DNA of 18,056 nucleotides from an uncultured Bacteroidota bacterium (lineage in GTDB: Bacteria; Bacteroidota; Bacteroidia; Chitinophagales; Chitinophagaceae): positions 1 through 18,056 of the forward strand of contig CAIJZG010000305.1 in the NCBI GenBank assembly GCA_903825065.1. The letters are read 5' to 3'. A model generated the notes under the pieces. It was not told the DNA's origin, did not search any database, and saw nothing but the letters and a program-made list of their open reading frames with translations. A program made the translations under genes and the position numbers. Below, piece by piece: positions 13,845 through 18,056 of the stretch (its first letter is position 1; each line of letters opens with the position of its first letter).

Positions 13845-14698
13845 CTGGCAATCTTTTCTGCTTTAATCATTCTATCATTTCCCATCAAATCTTTTCTTAA
13901 TTCGGCTTGGTATCCAAACTCCTGAAAAAGAGTAATTACTTCAGCACCTAAAATTTGATTTATTTCAAGATAGATGGTTCCGTTTTTTTGTAAATGGGTA
14001 TTTCCTAATAGGGCAATTTTTCTATAAAAAATTAGCGGGTCATCATCACTTACAAATAGGGCAATACTTGGTTCGAATTTAATGATGTGCTTGCTCATTT
14101 TACTCCTTTCCGAATCTTTGATATAAGGAGGATTGCTAACTATACAATCAAATAAAGGTAAATCTTGCCAATTCGATTCTTCCAGAAAGTCGATTTGCTT
14201 TAAATTGATATCCACACCATGATCAATTGCATTGTTCTGGGCCATTGTGAGGGCTTCACTGCTAATATCTATTGACGTTATAGAAGCATCGGGTAATGCT
14301 AATTTTAAAGTAATGGGAATGCAACCACTCCCGGTTCCAATATCTAATATCTCTTTAAATTGATGTACTGAATTGTCTTTGATAATCCAATCTACTAGTT
14401 CTTCTGTTTCTGGACGAGGAATTAAAACAGAAGAATTTACTTGAAACGATTTACTAGCAAACCATGCCTCTCCTAAGACATATTGTATAGGTTCGTTATT
14501 TAATAATCGATTTGTTTTTAAGTCAAGTAATTGCCTTTGTTCGTGACTTAGTTTTTTATCTTTTTGTACGATACGGTCAATTCTTTGGACTCCGGTAATA
14601 TTTTCAATAACCATATTTGCTATTAGGGAAGCTTCTCTTTTATCATAAAGAATCTCCAGCTGATATTTTAGTTGCAAATTGGCTAATTCTAAGGTCAT
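13841..14698 (-). CDS. prmC: Peptide chain release factor N5-glutamine methyltransferase
   Basis: Methylates the Gln of the GGQ motif of release factors RF1 and RF2 with S-adenosylmethionine. It has 285 residues. The helical N-terminal domain (about 1-85) has RLLNNEPIQYVLGEAWF. IPRPETEELVDW is at 93-104, motif I ILDIGTGSGCI at 117-127, and the diagnostic substrate motif SNPPYI at 188-193. All are intact. The ATG at 14698 is divergent from ribD (42-base gap) and gives the normal N-terminus. The 3' end overlaps the exbD-type gene by four bases in a tail-to-tail arrangement. Confidence 0.97.
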   Translation of the reverse strand: MTLELANLQLKYQLEILYDKREASLIANMVIENITGVQRIDRIVQKDKKLSHEQRQLLDLKTNRLLNNEPIQYVLGEAWFASKSFQVNSSVLIPRPETEELVDWIIKDNSVHQFKEILDIGTGSGCIPITLKLALPDASITSIDISSEALTMAQNNAIDHGVDINLKQIDFLEESNWQDLPLFDCIVSNPPYIKDSERSKMSKHIIKFEPSIALFVSDDDPLIFYRKIALLGNTHLQKNGTIYLEINQILGAEVITLFQEFGYQAELRKDLMGNDRMIKAEKIAS

Positions 14699-14722
14699 GC
14701 TGCAATGTTACTACCATTTGGC

Positions 14723-14730
14723 TATTTTTG
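14723..14730 (+). promoter_or_regulatory. Candidate -7 promoter box for ribD
   Basis: TATTTTTG is an exact TAnnTTTG match in the 42-base gap between divergent prmC and ribD. It ends ten bases before the ribD ATG, so the transcript would have a leader of only a few bases. If real, the alternative start at codon 9 (14765) would have a longer leader. No -33 match. Confidence 0.4.
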
Positions 14731-14740
14731 ATAATTCCTG

Positions 14741-15796
14741 ATGATTAATATTACAAAAATTTATATGCAGCGTTGTTTTGAACTGGCTCTTGAGGGGGCT
14801 GGCTCAGTAGCACCTAATCCTATGGTTGGGGCAGTTCTGGTATATAACAATCGTATAATCGGAGAAGGATATCACGAAAAGTATAGAGAAGCTCATGCTG
14901 AAGTAAATTGTATTAAATCAGTTTCAGAGGCAGATCGCCACCTCATTCAGGAATCAACGCTTTATGTTTCATTAGAACCCTGTGCCCATTTTGGTAAAAC
15001 GCCCCCTTGTTCGCAATTGATCATCGATCATCATATTCCCAAAGTGGTTATTGCTTGTAGTGATCCATTTATAGCAGTTAATGGAAAGGGAATTGAAAAA
15101 TTAAAAGAGGCTGGAATTGAAATTGTTTTTGGAATTTTAGAAGAAGAAGCAAAAGAATTGAATAAACGATTCTTTGTTTTTCATCAATTTAAAAGGCCTT
15201 ATATCATATTGAAATGGGCTGAAACAGCAAATCATTTTATCGCTTCTGATACCAAAGAACGATTACTGATTAGTAATGAATTGTCGAATCGCTTGGTACA
15301 CCGTTGGCGTAGTGAAGAAACAGCCATAATGGTAGGTACTAATACAGCATTGAAAGATAATCCAACCCTTACAAATCGATTGTGGTCTGGAAAAAATCCT
15401 ATTCGTATAGTTATTGATCAGCATTTAAATGTTCCAACCGATTACCATCTCTTGCAAAAAGAAGTAATTACGATTGTATTTAATGATTTGAAAAATGAAA
15501 CTGATGAACAGCTTATTTATGTACGATTAGATTTTTGCAAAAATATCATTGAGCAAATATTGAGATACTGTTATGCATACCCCATACAAAGTATTATAGT
15601 AGAAGGTGGAGCCAAATTATTGCAGTCCTTTATTGACTCGGGTATTTGGGACGAAGCTAGAATTATTCAGAATGAAAGCCTGAATATTGAAACAGGGTTA
15701 GCAGCACCAATTTTAAAGGCGCATATATTAGAGGATAGATTTCAGTTGTCTAAGGATACTATTTTCGTTTATCGTAATGAGTTAAAAAAAATATAG
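14741..15796 (+). CDS. ribD: Bifunctional riboflavin biosynthesis deaminase/reductase
   Basis: Catalyses the second and third steps of riboflavin synthesis: deamination of the pyrimidine product of GTP cyclohydrolase II, then NADPH-dependent reduction of the ribose side chain. It has 351 residues, the normal two-domain length. The deaminase domain (about 1-145) has PNPMVGAVLV, the zinc ligands His52 in HAE, Cys81 and Cys90 (EPCAHFGKTPPC). The reductase domain (about 150-351) has ILKWAETANHFIA, RWRSEETAIMVGTNTALKDNP and IIVEGGAKLLQSFI. All residues are present. The start at 14741 gives eight residues before MQRCFELALEGAG, a usual family extension. The transporter gene follows after eight bases. 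Confidence 0.97.
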   Translation: MINITKIYMQRCFELALEGAGSVAPNPMVGAVLVYNNRIIGEGYHEKYREAHAEVNCIKSVSEADRHLIQESTLYVSLEPCAHFGKTPPCSQLIIDHHIPKVVIACSDPFIAVNGKGIEKLKEAGIEIVFGILEEEAKELNKRFFVFHQFKRPYIILKWAETANHFIASDTKERLLISNELSNRLVHRWRSEETAIMVGTNTALKDNPTLTNRLWSGKNPIRIVIDQHLNVPTDYHLLQKEVITIVFNDLKNETDEQLIYVRLDFCKNIIEQILRYCYAYPIQSIIVEGGAKLLQSFIDSGIWDEARIIQNESLNIETGLAAPILKAHILEDRFQLSKDTIFVYRNELKKI

Positions 15797-15804
15797 TACA
15801 CTAA

Positions 15805-16696
15805 ATGATATATTTAATTGGCAGTATCGTTTTAACTAGTTATCTCACTCTTTCTTTTAAGGTGTGCGAGAAATACAAAGTGTCGATTTTTCAAGCAATT
15901 GTGTTTAATTATATTACTTGTGTAGTAACAGGGTCAATTGTAAACAGCGCTTTTCCAATTAATGGGGAAGTAATTCATCAAACATGGTTTTACTGGGCAA
16001 TGTTTATGGGCATTCTTTTTATTTCCATCTTCAATATTGTAGGAATGACTGCACAGAAAATTAGTGTAGCTGTTGCTTCTGTTGCTAATAAACTTTCATT
16101 AATTATTCCTGTGGTACTTTCTGTTTACTTGTATCATGAAACAGTTAAAGGATGGAAAATTATTTGGAGTAATATTGGCTTTGATAGCTGTATTACTTAC
16201 CTGTTACCAACCTATTGGGCCTAATCCTGGTGAAAAAAAAGTGCAAGAATATTGGAAGTATTTATTGCCTATTGCTCTTTTCTTTGGAAGTGGATTATTG
16301 GATGCACTAATCAATCATGTGCAACAAACTTATGTAACAATAGAAAATAGTAATGCATATTTGATCAGTGGTTTTTTTTCAGCTTCTATTATTGGTTCTC
16401 TATATTTGATTTATCAATATGTAACAGGTAAGCAGATATTCGCGATTAAGAATTTATTGGCTGGTATATTGATCGGTATCCCGAACTATTTTTCTATCTG
16501 GTGTTTAGTTCATTTTTTAAAGCAAAGCCCTTGGCAAAGTTCAGCTAGTATTCCTGTTAACAATATGGGCATTGTTTTATTTAGTTCAGTAGTAGCTTGG
16601 GTATTATTCAGGGAGCGGTTGTCGGTAATTAATTGGCTAGGAATTATACTGTCGATTGTTGCTATTTATTTCATTGCATTTGGCGCTAATTTATAA
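15805..16696 (+). pseudogene. EamA/DMT-family transporter split by a frameshift
   Basis: Two overlapping frames encode one ten-helix EamA (drug/metabolite transporter) protein. The first (15805-16224) starts MIYLIGSIVLTSY and is good through SVYLYHETVKGWK, after which it continues into about 20 unrelated residues and a stop. The second (in frame to 16696) picks up as FGVILALIAVLLTCY and ends in SIVAIYFIAFGANL. The switch falls at about 16154-16168 in TGGAAAATTATTTGG; removing one base from this stretch restores W-K-[I/L]-F-G-V-I and a protein of about 297 residues, the normal family length. The second frame's own ATG at 16136 lies inside the overlap. It fits the ribD-transporter-yigZ run, eight bases after ribD and two before the next gene. 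It may be a real inactivating indel or a sequence error; no slippery site is evident. The substrate is unknown. Confidence 0.83.
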
Positions 16697-16698
16697 TC

Positions 16699-17301
16699 AT
16701 GTTGGATGTTTATCAAACTATAGAAAAGTCGGCTTTCGCTGAATTTAAAGATCGTGGAAGTAAGTTTATTGCGTATGCATTACCTATTCAAACTGCAGAT
16801 GATTTCAAGGCTCAATTACAAATATTAAAAAAAGAAAATCCCAAAGCAGTGCATCACTGTTTTGCCTATCGTATAGGATTAGATGGTAACAATTTCAGGG
16901 TATCGGATGATGGGGAACCTAGTGGAAGTGCAGGCAGACCTATATTGGGACAGATCGATAGTAAATTACTTACCAATACTGCAGTTATTGTAGTTCGTTA
17001 TTTTGGAGGAACATTATTGGGAGTGCCTGGATTAATTAATGCTTATAAAACGTCAACAGTGATGGCATTACAATTGGTTCCTATTGTTGAGAAAGCAATT
17101 GAGATTATTTACGAATTGCAATTTGATTACACCAGACTAAATGAAGTGATGACAATCTGTAAACAATTTGGTTGCAACATAATTGGCCAGGAACAGCAAT
17201 TGTTTTGTTTATTAAAAATTGGAATTCCTAAAGCAAGATTAGAAGAAGTACTTTTTAAATTGCACGACCTTCATACAGTGGATGTGAAATTGGCTAAATA
17301 A
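16699..17301 (+). CDS. YigZ/IMPACT family protein (UPF0029)
   Basis: 200 residues. The N-terminal UPF0029/IMPACT domain (about 15-125) has HCFAYRIG (53-60), the signature DDGEPSGSAGRPIL (70-83), and VIVVRYFGGTLLGVPGL. A second ferredoxin-like DUF1949 domain (about 138-197) follows. E. coli YigZ is the closest well-known relative. IMPACT in eukaryotes binds Gcn1, but the bacterial role is not established. Cytoplasmic; two bases after the transporter gene, so translationally linked to the ribD run. Its TAA directly abuts the stop of the convergent DUF218 gene. Confidence 0.95.
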   Translation: MLDVYQTIEKSAFAEFKDRGSKFIAYALPIQTADDFKAQLQILKKENPKAVHHCFAYRIGLDGNNFRVSDDGEPSGSAGRPILGQIDSKLLTNTAVIVVRYFGGTLLGVPGLINAYKTSTVMALQLVPIVEKAIEIIYELQFDYTRLNEVMTICKQFGCNIIGQEQQLFCLLKIGIPKARLEEVLFKLHDLHTVDVKLAK

Positions 17302-18056
17302 TTATGCTTTCCCAGTTAAATCATAAGTAATGGTACCCACTATTTCTTTTAAAAAAAATTTCCAATATACCAGTAATCTGAGATCTGGCGCAATGGTATT
17401 TTCTAAGTCAAATTTCTCATCGTATACAAAGTAATTGCATGGGTAGGGCTGTACCATAAGGCCTGCATGACGGAATGTTTTTTCAGACCTAGGCATATGT
17501 TCTGCAGAAGTGATCAAAACGTATGGACCTTTGATTTGCAAAGAATCTATTATTCGCTTTGTGAAAACGGCATTTTCGTAAGTATTTCTAGAATTCGGTT
17601 CTAAAATAATGTCATCTTTTGGCACGCCATTTTTAATTAATTGTTGAGAAACAAAGATGGTTTCAGCTGGAACATCCTGAGATAATAACCCATCTCCACC
17701 TGTCATGATAATTTTTTTAATGATTCCTTCGTGGTATAAATTAGTGGCTTGTATAAATCTATCGGAAGTATAGGAGAAAAAGCCATGATTTGTTCTGTCA
17801 TATCCCGAGAAACCTCCAAGCAATATTCCAGCTTCGTAAACCTTTTGATTAGAAAGCTCTACTGGATTTGTTTGCCAATGCATTACCGCAAATCGGTATA
17901 CATATGGATTACTAAATAAAACACCTATTGTAATTATTAGCTTGGCTAATTTCCTTTTGAATTTTGGATGTTTTGAAAATAAAAAGAATAACAACAATAT
18001 ACCCATCCATGTTACAGGGGATAACAAAAAGAATAAAATTTTTGAGAAAATAAAAA
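17302..18056 (-). CDS. YdcF/SanA-type DUF218 protein, 5' end beyond the window
   Basis: The frame is open from the right edge (18056) to a TAA at 17302-17304, so the start is missing. The first in-window start-like codon (TTG at 18027) is unlikely to be the true start: the frame upstream reads FIFSKILFFLLSPVTWMG, the typical N-terminal segment of this family, so two hydrophobic stretches (about the first 28 residues, then LAKLIITIGVLFSNPYVYRF) anchor it in the membrane. The DUF218 domain then shows EAGILLGGF, KKIIMTGGDG, NSRNTYENAVF and SAEHMPRSEKTFRHAG. Family members are envelope proteins linked to wall-barrier function (SanA) or cofactor binding (YdcF); the substrate here is unknown. The 3' end abuts yigZ with no gap. 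Confidence 0.92.
   Translation of the reverse strand, partial: FIFSKILFFLLSPVTWMGILLLFFLFSKHPKFKRKLAKLIITIGVLFSNPYVYRFAVMHWQTNPVELSNQKVYEAGILLGGFSGYDRTNHGFFSYTSDRFIQATNLYHEGIIKKIIMTGGDGLLSQDVPAETIFVSQQLIKNGVPKDDIILEPNSRNTYENAVFTKRIIDSLQIKGPYVLITSAEHMPRSEKTFRHAGLMVQPYPCNYFVYDEKFDLENTIAPDLRLLVYWKFFLKEIVGTITYDLTGKA

Noticed and set aside
16150..16170. Programmed frameshift in the transporter gene
   Set aside because: There is no in-frame stop at the shift point, no long homopolymer, and no stem-loop just downstream, so recoding is less likely than an indel.

Overview
This is an AT-rich chromosomal window from a member of the Bacteroidota, most likely of the Chitinophagaceae type. The evidence is threefold. 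Several starts are preceded by the Bacteroidota -7 box TAnnTTTG. Almost no start has a Shine-Dalgarno sequence; A/T-rich leaders are used instead. The gene families (NamZ/DUF1343, the 'GHGIHSPF' O-methyltransferase, PAS protein plus NarL-type regulator, ExbB/ExbD, RsmF-like methylase) look typical of that phylum. The taxonomic call is inference from pattern recognition, not from a database search. There is no tRNA, rRNA, CRISPR array, insertion sequence or prophage gene. No stretch longer than about 225 bases lacks a gene.

Layout. (1) 1-1351, minus strand: a PAS-domain protein cut by the left edge, a terminator, and a NarL/FixJ response regulator. (2) 1576-4175, plus: thyA, folA, an unknown four-to-five-span membrane protein and a SAM-dependent O-methyltransferase, tightly packed. 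(3) 4238-7403, plus: an RsmF-like rRNA m5C methylase with a TTG start, a LysM plus RlpA-like secreted protein, and a rhodanese-thioredoxin lipoprotein. (4) 7406-9650, minus: fmt and a NamZ-type exo-N-acetylmuramidase. (5) 9785-12604, plus: a SlyD-like FKBP, peptidase T and an SPFH/band-7 membrane protein, with a terminator after the first and the last. (6) 12738-13844, plus: an ExbB/TolQ-ExbD/TolR proton-channel pair. (7) 13841-14698, minus: prmC. (8) 14741-17301, plus: ribD, a frameshifted EamA/DMT transporter and a YigZ/IMPACT protein. (9) 17302-18056, minus: a YdcF/SanA (DUF218) protein whose true start lies beyond the right edge.

How the genes work together. Most are housekeeping genes. 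ThyA and FolA form the dTMP/tetrahydrofolate cycle, and Fmt uses the same one-carbon pool for initiator tRNA. RsmF and PrmC modify the translation machinery (rRNA, release factors), and RibD makes riboflavin precursors. A cell-envelope theme runs through the LysM/RlpA-like protein, NamZ, the YdcF protein, ExbB/ExbD, the SPFH protein and the rhodanese-thioredoxin lipoprotein. I found no convincing new multi-gene system. The most unusual items are the frameshifted transporter, the RlpA-like domain that has lost its catalytic pair, the exported rhodanese-thioredoxin fusion, the unknown membrane protein in the thyA-folA run, the dyad symmetries near the PAS gene, and three convergent gene pairs with essentially no intergenic DNA.
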